A stretch of 5,153 nucleotides of DNA from Arcobacter sp. (GTDB lineage: Bacteria; Campylobacterota; Campylobacteria; Campylobacterales; Arcobacteraceae), in NCBI GenBank assembly GCA_016744485.1, contig JADGEG010000142.1:1-5153 (forward strand). Direction: 5' to 3'. Position 1 is the first letter of the stretch, and every line of letters begins with the position of its first letter. The position numbers and the translations under genes are program-made. The notes below the pieces were generated by a model, which saw only the letters and a program-made list of their open reading frames with translations, did no database searches and was not told the DNA's origin. Positions 1-5,153 of this stretch are shown piece after piece.

Positions 1-1
1 A

Positions 2-892
2 TTTAAAACAAATATCAATATTTCAATAGGTTGTGATAAAGAATGTACATATTGTATAGTTCCAGCAACAAGAGGAAAAGAAATATCAATACCACCTGAA
101 ATGATAATAGAACAAATTAAAAAAGATGTGCAAAATGGTGCAGTTGAAGTCATGCTTTTAGGTCAAAATGTAAACTCTTATGGAAGAAGATTTTCAGATC
201 AGAGAAAAAAAATATCATTTACAAAACTTTTACAAATGATATCTCTAGTTGATGGTTTAAAACGAATTAGATTTACTTCTCCTCATCCTTTACATATGGA
301 TGATGAGTTTATTGAAGAATTTTCTTCAAATCCTAAAATTTCAAAATGTATTCATATGCCACTACAAAGTGGTTCAACTAAAGTACTAAAATCTATGAAA
401 AGAGGTTATAGTAAAGAATGGTTTTTAAATAGAGTTGAAAAAATTAAAAATTTAGTTCCAAATGTAAGAATTACAAGTGATATTATTGTAGGTTTTCCAA
501 ATGAAAGCCATGAAGATTTTTTAGATACAATAGATGTTATGCAAAAAGTTAAATTTGATCAAATTTACAACTTTAAATATTCACCAAGACCAAATACAGT
601 AGCTCTTAAACTAGAACATCAAGCAATAGATGATAAAATTGCTTCAGAGCGACTAACACAAGTAATTGAACTACATAAAACTCACCAAGTTGATTTAATG
701 CACTCCAATGTTAATAAGATAGTAGATGTTTTATTTGAAAACTTAAAACCAAATGGTGAAATATCTGGATTTACTGATAATCTTTGTCAAGTTTTTGTAA
801 AAGGTAGCGATGAGCTTTTAGGTAAAATTGTGAAAGTAAAGATCATAAGTGCAAGTAGAACTTCATTAAAAGCAAAAATACTTAAATTATGA
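2..892 (+). CDS. miaB: tRNA-2-methylthio-N6-dimethylallyladenosine synthase MiaB, 5'-truncated by window edge
   Basis: MiaB is a radical-SAM iron-sulfur enzyme that converts i6A37 to ms2i6A37 in tRNAs reading UNN codons, in the cytoplasm. The frame is open from base 2, upstream of the first internal ATG at 101. That upstream part encodes the radical-SAM cluster motif CDKECTYC (C-x3-C-x2-C), followed by IVPATRGKE, so the true start lies outside the window. Further family marks are LLGQNVNSYG, which is typical of MiaB rather than RimO or MtaB, then TSPHP, the HMPLQSGS segment, TSDIIVGFPNE and YNFKYSPRPNT. The last ~65 residues (FENLKPNGEISGFTDN to the end) fit the C-terminal TRAM RNA-binding domain. 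296 residues are visible; MiaB proteins are usually about 430-450, so the N-terminal UPF0004 domain with the auxiliary-cluster cysteines is missing only because of the edge. The stop TGA overlaps the next gene's ATG. Confidence 0.96.
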   Translation, partial: FKTNINISIGCDKECTYCIVPATRGKEISIPPEMIIEQIKKDVQNGAVEVMLLGQNVNSYGRRFSDQRKKISFTKLLQMISLVDGLKRIRFTSPHPLHMDDEFIEEFSSNPKISKCIHMPLQSGSTKVLKSMKRGYSKEWFLNRVEKIKNLVPNVRITSDIIVGFPNESHEDFLDTIDVMQKVKFDQIYNFKYSPRPNTVALKLEHQAIDDKIASERLTQVIELHKTHQVDLMHSNVNKIVDVLFENLKPNGEISGFTDNLCQVFVKGSDELLGKIVKVKIISASRTSLKAKILKL

Positions 893-1512
893 AAAATGTT
901 AAAATATATATTCTTATAAATATCATGCCATTTTTTTTGCAATTGGTTGTAAGATTTGTGTATTTAACATCAAAAAAAAGATTTCATCATTGTGTAGATA
1001 TAAAAGACGAATCTTTACTTGTCGCTATGTGGCATGGAGATTTATTGATGCAAGCATTAAACTATAGAAAATTTAGAAAAAATGGAAAAATAAAAGTAAT
1101 TGTAAGTCAACATAAAGATGGAATAATTATTAGAAAAGTTTGTAAATATTTAGGTGTTTTAGATATTCAAGGTTCTTCTTCAAAAGGTGGAATACGAGCT
1201 TTATTAAATGCAATGAAAGAAATTCAAAAAGGTGTTGATGTAGCAATAACTCCTGATGGGCCAAGAGGTCCTAGGTTTTCTGTAGCTAAAGGCATAATTG
1301 CTATTGCTCAAAAAACAAATACACGAATTATTGCATTAAATTCTATTCCTTCAAGATATTGGAAATTAAAATCTTGGGATCAATTTGTTATTCCTAAACC
1401 TTTTGGAATAATCGATTTTTATATTTCTGAACCATTTAGTATTACAAATCTAAATTTGGCTGATTCAAAAGAATTAATTAAAAATAAATTATTAATGAAT
1501 TCTTTAAAGTAA
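889..1512 (+). CDS. DUF374 / lysophospholipid acyltransferase-like protein
   Basis: 207 aa, a usual length for DUF374 proteins, which belong to the LPLAT acyltransferase superfamily and are thought to act on phospholipid or lipid substrates at the inner membrane; the exact substrate is not established. Family marks in order are a hydrophobic N-terminus (about residues 5-26, possible membrane anchor), AMWHGDLLM (46-54; H49 is the likely catalytic His), VSQHKDG (72-78), QGSSSKGG (94-101), the hallmark TPDGPRGP (121-128) and LKSWDQFVIPKPFG (160-173). The start ATG at 889 overlaps the miaB stop (ATGA) and has no clear Shine-Dalgarno sequence, which suggests translational coupling to miaB. From memory, a miaB-DUF374 pair recurs in Campylobacterota, so this looks like ancestral synteny rather than acquisition. 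The family call is firm; the reaction is inferred. Confidence 0.88.
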   Translation: MKNVKIYILINIMPFFLQLVVRFVYLTSKKRFHHCVDIKDESLLVAMWHGDLLMQALNYRKFRKNGKIKVIVSQHKDGIIIRKVCKYLGVLDIQGSSSKGGIRALLNAMKEIQKGVDVAITPDGPRGPRFSVAKGIIAIAQKTNTRIIALNSIPSRYWKLKSWDQFVIPKPFGIIDFYISEPFSITNLNLADSKELIKNKLLMNSLK

Positions 1513-1526
1513 AGTTTGATTAGCTT

Positions 1527-3104
1527 ATGTTAAATAAAGATTTTTTATATCTAAATGCACTTCAAAATAATGTACAATTGAAAATTACTTATAAAAAAAT
1601 TATAAATAAAACTCCTATAAAAACACAACATCACACATATTTAACAAAAAATGATATTTTAGAAAAAAACATTGCACAAAAAATAAATTCATTAACAAAA
1701 AATATCGATTATGTATACATTACAACACTATTAATTGATGATGAAACAAAACTAATACACAAAACACAATTATCAAAATTTAACAATCAAGATAAAAATT
1801 ACGAGATAATTAAATTAAATAATGATTATAATATTGCTGTACTAAAAACTAGATTATTTGAAACAAAAAATTATTTTAAAAAAATAGGTATTGATTATAT
1901 ATATTCTGCTTTTCATATTTTAGATTTATATGTAGAAGAAAATATTTGTTCAAATGAACTATTAATTCTTACTTTTAATACAAAAGCATTTATCTTTATA
2001 TTAGATGAAAAATCTAATATAATATTTAGTAAAATTATTACTTTTACTGGATTTGAAGATATAAAAACAACAAAGTTTTACGATAATGATATTTTAGGTC
2101 AAAAACTTTTTGATGAAATTTATTATTTAGAGTTTTCTTTGATGTTAAAAAGTACTATTGAAGAGTTTTATAAAAATAAAAAAAATACTTTTATAGAAAA
2201 AATTTCTATTTTATATACAATAAAACATTTTAATGATGAGCAAATAATGCAAATGTCTGAAGAGTTAATGATAAATATTAATTATAATTATCTAAATATT
2301 GATGAAGAACTTTTTAAACTAACACAATACAAAAATGCAAAAAAAAGTTTTATAAAAACTAGAAAGAAGTACAATACAAAACTTAATAAAATATTTATAA
2401 ATACTTTTATTGCTATTATAATGTTTTTATCAATTTATATTTTTATTTCAATTGCCAAAGAAAACATACCTGAAGTCAAAAAAGAATCTATAAATAAAAG
2501 TATCGTACATACTGTACAATTACCAGACCATATAGATAAAAATGAAATAATAGCACAAAGAATACTTAAATCTTTAGAAATAATTCCTTACAATGTTTTA
2601 TTAAAAGAGTTATCTTTAAAATCTAATAGTTTAAAGCTAGTTACTAATTTATTAAATGAAAATATTTTTATAAAAACAATGAAAACAAAATTTTTAGAAT
2701 CTTATGAAATTAGTCATATTTATATTGACTATACAGAGAAACCAGTTTTAAAAGCAGTCATTACAAATGAAAATTTCAAAAATAAAAAATTATCTAAATT
2801 AAAAAATTATAAAGATATTTATAACAAAGATGAATTTATACCAATAATAACAGTTACTGAACAACTAAAGATGCTATTTCCAGAAAATACAGTCATAAGC
2901 TTTAAATCAAATTTTAAATCAAAAATCATTACTTTTAATTATGCAGTTAATATGTTAATTAAAACTCCTATGGAATTTTTTGAAATCATTAATACTTTAA
3001 ATAATGAATTGTATTCTATTAATATTACATATCCGTTAAATTTTGTAAAAACACCTGATGGTATTGATGTAGAATTTACTTTACAATTCCATCAGTTAAG
3101 GTGA
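1527..3104 (+). CDS. Uncharacterised single-pass membrane protein, possibly PilM/GspL-PilN/O-like
   Basis: 525 aa, Lys/Asn/Ile-rich, not recognised as a named family. What is visible: no signal peptide; a predicted soluble region 1-285; a very basic stretch (271-288, AKKSFIKTRKKYNTKLNK); one hydrophobic helix at about 289-310; then a second soluble region 311-525. The positive-inside rule puts the N-terminus in the cytoplasm and the C-terminus in the periplasm. Residues 145-172 (ELLILTF.. FIFILDEKSNIIFSKIITF) read like the paired strands of an actin-like PilM/GspL fold, and 195-250 like its following helical region. In the periplasmic part, 347-375 (LEIIPYNVLLKELSLKSNSLKLV) and 482-523 (MEFFEIINTLNN..TYPLNFVKTPDGIDVEFTLQFHQ) resemble PilN and PilO ferredoxin-like segments. 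That would make it a platform protein for a type IV pilus, secretion or DNA-uptake machine. This is inference from fold pattern only. It starts 14 nt after the DUF374 gene with a weak ribosome site, and no other in-frame start fits. Confidence 0.8.
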   Translation: MLNKDFLYLNALQNNVQLKITYKKIINKTPIKTQHHTYLTKNDILEKNIAQKINSLTKNIDYVYITTLLIDDETKLIHKTQLSKFNNQDKNYEIIKLNNDYNIAVLKTRLFETKNYFKKIGIDYIYSAFHILDLYVEENICSNELLILTFNTKAFIFILDEKSNIIFSKIITFTGFEDIKTTKFYDNDILGQKLFDEIYYLEFSLMLKSTIEEFYKNKKNTFIEKISILYTIKHFNDEQIMQMSEELMININYNYLNIDEELFKLTQYKNAKKSFIKTRKKYNTKLNKIFINTFIAIIMFLSIYIFISIAKENIPEVKKESINKSIVHTVQLPDHIDKNEIIAQRILKSLEIIPYNVLLKELSLKSNSLKLVTNLLNENIFIKTMKTKFLESYEISHIYIDYTEKPVLKAVITNENFKNKKLSKLKNYKDIYNKDEFIPIITVTEQLKMLFPENTVISFKSNFKSKIITFNYAVNMLIKTPMEFFEIINTLNNELYSINITYPLNFVKTPDGIDVEFTLQFHQLR

Positions 3105-3136
3105 TGATATGTGTAAATAAAAATTTAGTATATTAA
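3098..3136 (+). other. Orphan translation-start-like signal after the 525-aa gene
   Basis: AAGG at 3098-3101 is followed by two ATGs, at 3104 (overlapping the TGA stop as TGATG) and at 3109 (7 nt after AAGG). The first opens only a 10-codon frame that ends at 3136; the second gives Met-Cys-Lys-stop. This looks like the ribosome site and first codons of a lost or displaced next gene of the operon, or simple coincidence. The 28-nt gap to the convergent gene (3105-3132) shows no convincing terminator hairpin. Confidence 0.2.
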
Positions 3137-4377
3137 AGTGGTTTAGTTTTTTTTAATAAAATCACAAGATATTTTGAAGACCATAATATTAATGCAATTA
3201 TTAGCAAAAGAGAAGATAAATTAATAAAAAAAATATAATCAAAATTAAAACTAGAAAATATGGTTTTATTAAGTAAAAAGTTTCCTTGAAAATTTAAACT
3301 AAAAGATGCAAAGATTCTAAACAATGCCACAAATTGAATAAAAATAAATAAGAATATAGTGAAATTATTCGCATAAGGCATACGCCCTGAGTGTCCTAAG
3401 ACTACTCTTGTTCCAAAACCCATTAAAACACCTACAAATAAACCAAGAGCGATAGTATGAATAACAACTTTTTGGAAAATAAAATTTAATTCAAATATAC
3501 TATTAAGAGATTCTAAAATAGACATAAAAAATGCAAAAGGAATCCAATATAAAGAAATATACAATATCCACATAATAGCACTCACTTTAAATATAGGCAT
3601 TTCCCATTTTATAAATTCTCTTGTAAAAAGAATAAATAAAGGAATATCAGCTACTAAATTCAATTTAATTGGAAAAAAAGTTAATAGAATAACTTTTAAA
3701 AACAATAAGGCAAATACAATTTCAAGTAAATATTTACTTTTATTTATCATATATCCTTGTACTTTTGCTGATGTGAAAAATGGTACCATTCTTTGTCCTA
3801 TAACAAAGATTATAGAAAAAACAAATAAATAAAATCCTATATTAATAGATAAATATTTTAATAAATAAGAATAAGTAAACTCAAGAAACGATAATAAATA
3901 TAACAAATTAGCAAAAATACCACTTGCAAATGCTATTAAAATCCACTTTGTATCTTTTTTCATTTGTACTATACTTTTTTTATGAATATTATATAAAATG
4001 TTAAAACTAAGAACTTGTCCTATAAATGTAATAATCATAAATAATATATATATATCTAAAGAAAATATCAAAGATAACAAAAAACCATAAGAAGATACAA
4101 AATAAAATAAAAAATTTGTCATATATATTTGTGGTTTTATTTCTGCTTGACTTAAAAATTTTGGAAAAACTACATACAAAAAACCCAAAAAGAATTGACT
4201 AAAAACAATAAATATCATACTATAAGCATGATATATAAGAATTGAAGTATCTAATACTAAAATACTTGAGTATGAAAAGAAAAATACTAAGATAAATAAA
4301 ATAAATAAAATAAGACCATTTGTAAAAAATGGCTGATGAGCCTGAGATGAAAAATTTTTATACCAAGAAAGAAACAT
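3133..4377 (-). CDS. nnrS: NnrS-family multi-helix membrane protein
   Basis: 414 aa, almost entirely hydrophobic, with about 12 predicted membrane helices, matching the size and topology of NnrS proteins. NnrS is a haem- and copper-binding inner-membrane protein linked to nitric oxide metabolism and nitrosative-stress tolerance; its biochemical role is still unclear. Family marks are AHQPFF near the N-terminus (H14), a helix with IYHAYSMIF (H50), GQRMVPFFT (194-202), and the most diagnostic segment HTIALGLFVGVLMGFGTRVVLGHSGR split across 307-332 with H307 and H329. The usual HAHEM motif is reduced to HAYSM, so the second His and the Glu are absent, as if this were a divergent paralogue. The start at 4377 is supported by GGAG at 4383-4386, 5 nt upstream. 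It lies 111 nt downstream of tpx on the same strand and may be co-transcribed. The family call is fairly firm; the gene symbol marks the family rather than proven orthology. Confidence 0.85.
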   Translation of the reverse strand: MFLSWYKNFSSQAHQPFFTNGLILFILFILVFFFSYSSILVLDTSILIYHAYSMIFIVFSQFFLGFLYVVFPKFLSQAEIKPQIYMTNFLFYFVSSYGFLLSLIFSLDIYILFMIITFIGQVLSFNILYNIHKKSIVQMKKDTKWILIAFASGIFANLLYLLSFLEFTYSYLLKYLSINIGFYLFVFSIIFVIGQRMVPFFTSAKVQGYMINKSKYLLEIVFALLFLKVILLTFFPIKLNLVADIPLFILFTREFIKWEMPIFKVSAIMWILYISLYWIPFAFFMSILESLNSIFELNFIFQKVVIHTIALGLFVGVLMGFGTRVVLGHSGRMPYANNFTIFLFIFIQFVALFRIFASFSLNFQGNFLLNKTIFSSFNFDYIFFINLSSLLLIIALILWSSKYLVILLKKTKPL

Positions 4378-4382
4378 ATTTT

Positions 4383-4386
4383 CTCC
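4383..4386 (-). promoter_or_regulatory. Ribosome binding site of the nnrS-like gene
   Basis: Reading on the - strand, GGAG is followed by AAAAT and then ATG, a 5-nt spacer. It supports the start at 4377. Confidence 0.75.
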
Positions 4387-4403
4387 AAATTATTAAATAT
4401 AAC

Positions 4404-4427
4404 AAGATACTATAAAAATAGTACCTC
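4404..4427 (-). repeat. Inverted repeat / RNA hairpin between tpx and nnrS
   Basis: On the - strand, GGTACTAT and ATAGTATC form an 8-bp stem (one G-U pair) around a TTTT loop, extendable to 10 bp by an A-U and a G-U pair. It sits between tpx and the nnrS ribosome site, ending about 17 nt before GGAG. The stem is AT-rich and is followed only by mixed T/A sequence rather than a clean T tract, so as an intrinsic terminator it would be weak. It could equally be an attenuator, an mRNA-stability hairpin protecting tpx, or a protein-binding palindrome. Confidence 0.5.
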
Positions 4428-4458
4428 ATCTTAATTTGGATATTTTATCAAAATGTAT

Positions 4459-4476
4459 TAATCAAAACCTTGATTA
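4459..4476 (-). promoter_or_regulatory. Candidate bacterial SECIS hairpin following tpx UGA
   Basis: On the - strand, TAATCAA-GGTT-TTGATTA forms a perfect 7-bp stem with a 4-nt loop. Counting the U of the UGA (4491) as 1, the stem is 16-22 with 27-33 and the loop is 23-26. The published bSECIS model asks for a stem-loop just after UGA, roughly 16-37 nt from UGA to the loop, with a G in the first two loop positions; here the distance is 19 nt and the loop begins GG. E. coli fdhF also carries GGU in its loop, with the key G at position 23. There is no T tract after the stem, so it is a poor terminator. A competing 7-bp hairpin (4474-4495, 8-nt loop, one G-U pair) can form around the UGA itself. 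Confidence 0.55.
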
Positions 4477-4491
4477 TTGACAAGTTCCTCA
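4474..4491 (-). other. Candidate selenocysteine-recoded UGA and 5-residue C-terminal extension of Tpx
   Basis: The tpx frame ends ...Ser-Ile-Ser-Cys then TGA (4489-4491). Beyond it the frame reads GGA ACT TGT CAA and then TAA (4474-4476). If UGA is decoded as selenocysteine the protein becomes 178 aa, ending Cys173-Sec174-Gly175-Thr176-Cys177-Gln178. This contains both a vicinal Cys-Sec pair, as at the C-terminus of mammalian thioredoxin reductase, and a UxxC motif, the Sec version of a thioredoxin-type CxxC. The enzyme is a thiol peroxidase, a type of protein where Sec is plausible, and a SECIS-like hairpin follows at the expected place. Selenocysteine use is known in Campylobacterota, for example in formate dehydrogenase. 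TGA also serves as the apparent normal stop of miaB and the 525-aa gene, so any recoding would be local. Confidence 0.6.
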
Positions 4492-5010
4492 ACAAGAAAT
4501 AGATGAAGCTTGTTTACAAGCATCTAATGCAGCTTCATAGTTTGGTTCTTCTGTTATTTCTGCACATATATCTTTATATGTAATCATTCCAGATGGATTA
4601 ATCACAAATATTGCTCTACACATAACACCAGCTAATGCACCATTGGCAATAAGAACTCCATAAGCATTTGCTAGAGCTTTTTTTCTAAAATCAGATCCTA
4701 TTGTTAAGTTTTCTATACTCTCAGTAGTACAAAATCGTCCAGTAGCAAATGGTAAATCCATAGAAACAATAGTGATTTTACAATTTTCAACTTTTGCAGC
4801 TTCTTCATTGAATCTTCTAGTTTCAGCAGCACAAACAGGAGTGTCTAATGATGGTACTATAACTAAAAGTTGAGTACAACCTGTTTGTCCTCCAACTTGT
4901 ATGTCTGATAAATCTTTTCCCACAACAGTTACGATAGGTGCCACATCTCCTACATTAAGCTGTATTCCTTCTAAATTAACTGTATTACCTTTTAGCATAG
5001 TTGTTGCCAT
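4489..5010 (-). CDS. tpx: Thiol peroxidase Tpx (2-Cys peroxiredoxin), probably extending to 4474 by UGA recoding
   Basis: Tpx reduces hydrogen peroxide and organic hydroperoxides using thioredoxin as reductant; family members are cytoplasmic or periplasmic, and no signal peptide is seen here. 173 aa to the first TGA, against about 165-168 usual. Marks are GKDLSDI (31-37), SLDTPVC with the T57/C60 peroxidatic pair, MDLPFATGRFC (84-94) with the resolving Cys94, NAYGVLIANGALAGVMCRAIFVI (116-137) with the conserved Arg132, and EITEEPNYEAAL (151-162). The catalytic set is complete. Odd features are additional cysteines (45, 77, 131, 149, 165, 173) and a tail after the usual family end that leads into Cys-TGA-Gly-Thr-Cys-Gln-stop (end 4474 if read through). 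The start at 5010 has AAGGA 5 nt upstream. The nnrS-like gene follows on the same strand, consistent with a stress-defence pair. Confidence 0.95.
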   Translation of the reverse strand: MATTMLKGNTVNLEGIQLNVGDVAPIVTVVGKDLSDIQVGGQTGCTQLLVIVPSLDTPVCAAETRRFNEEAAKVENCKITIVSMDLPFATGRFCTTESIENLTIGSDFRKKALANAYGVLIANGALAGVMCRAIFVINPSGMITYKDICAEITEEPNYEAALDACKQASSISC

Positions 5011-5015
5011 ATTTT

Positions 5016-5020
5016 TCCTT
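5016..5020 (-). promoter_or_regulatory. Ribosome binding site of tpx
   Basis: AAGGA on the - strand with the 5-nt spacer AAAAT before ATG at 5010. This favours 5010 over the second Met four codons later. Confidence 0.8.
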
Positions 5021-5035
5021 TATGTAAATTTCCTC

Positions 5036-5058
5036 ATTATATTAAAATATTATAATAT
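5036..5058 (-). promoter_or_regulatory. Candidate tpx promoter -10 region with palindrome
   Basis: On the - strand TATAAT occurs at 5041-5036, which would give an RNA start near 5029 and a leader of about 20 nt. A second TATAAT (5054-5049) lies inside a perfect 12-bp palindrome, ATATTATAATAT (5047-5058). No good -35 element is visible, as is common for Campylobacterota housekeeping promoters. The palindrome could bind a Fur/PerR-type regulator, but it does not fit the 7-1-7 PerR box and AT-rich DNA gives such palindromes by chance. Confidence 0.4.
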
Positions 5059-5086
5059 GCATCTTAAACAATCTAATACTTATTAA

Positions 5087-5153
5087 AAATAATTTGTAAA
5101 TTTATTATATATTCATAAAATAAATATACAATTTAAATATAAAGGGGTAAGTT
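5087..5153 (+). promoter_or_regulatory. AT-rich edge region, possible leader of a divergent + strand gene
   Basis: No coding frame is supported here. Near the end, AAAGGGG (5141-5147) is a strong Shine-Dalgarno-like purine run standing out from otherwise A/T sequence, so a rightward gene may start just beyond base 5153. If so, 5021-5153 would be a shared divergent promoter region with tpx. No start codon is visible. Confidence 0.25.

Noticed and set aside
101..892. ATG at 101 as the start of MiaB
   Set aside because: The frame is open upstream to base 2 and encodes the essential radical-SAM cysteine motif, so 101 is an internal methionine.
3105..3160. Terminator between the convergent genes
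   Set aside because: There is a T run (about 3146-3153) but it follows only a 4-bp TAAA/TTTA stem and lies inside the end of the nnrS-like gene, so no terminator can be supported.
4438..4453. TTGATaaaatATCcAA as an FNR/CRP box for nnrS
   Set aside because: The spacer is 5 nt instead of 4 and one arm has an extra base; in such AT-rich DNA this is weak evidence.
4459..4476. The hairpin after tpx as an intrinsic terminator or FNR/CRP site
   Set aside because: The stem has one G-C pair and no T tract follows. The arms read ATCAA-N4-TTGAT, the reverse of the TTGAT-N4-ATCAA order of an FNR/CRP box. The SECIS reading fits better.
4901..5086. 61-codon open frame on the + strand
   Set aside because: It lies antisense to the start and leader of tpx, has no ribosome site of its own and no recognisable protein pattern. 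The tpx frame on the other strand is clearly the gene.

Overview
The window is very AT-rich, with tightly packed genes, short spacers and many A/T-ending codons. The protein sequences look like a Campylobacterota (epsilonproteobacterial) genome, most likely an Arcobacter-type organism. This taxonomic call is inference from composition, gene content and protein style; no marker gene such as 16S rRNA is present.

Left half, + strand, about 2-3104: three closely spaced genes that look like one transcription unit. They are the 3' two-thirds of miaB (tRNA methylthiotransferase, cut by the window edge), a DUF374-type lysophospholipid-acyltransferase-like protein that overlaps miaB by 4 nt (ATGA), and, after 14 nt, an unnamed 525-aa single-pass membrane protein. 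The third protein's layout (cytoplasmic domain, one membrane helix, periplasmic domain) resembles a PilM/GspL-PilN/O type assembly-platform protein. It is not recognisable by a clear motif.

Right half, - strand, 5010 down to 3133: a thiol peroxidase gene (tpx) followed in the same direction by a gene for a 12-helix NnrS-family membrane protein. Together they suggest a peroxide/nitrosative-stress pair. The nnrS-like gene converges on the left-hand operon with only 28 nt between stop codons. The right edge (5011-5153) holds the tpx leader and promoter region and possibly the leader of a divergent gene starting just outside the window.

The most interesting point is the end of tpx. Its last sense codon is Cys and the next codon is TGA. 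If TGA is read through, the frame continues Gly-Thr-Cys-Gln and then stops at TAA, giving a C-terminal Cys-Sec-Gly-Thr-Cys motif on a thiol-redox enzyme. A 7-bp hairpin with a GGUU apical loop lies 19 nt after the UGA, matching the published geometry of bacterial SECIS elements. I propose that this Tpx is a selenoprotein with a second redox centre (UxxC) on a short C-terminal tail, and that a conventional annotation would truncate it by five residues. This is a prediction from sequence alone.
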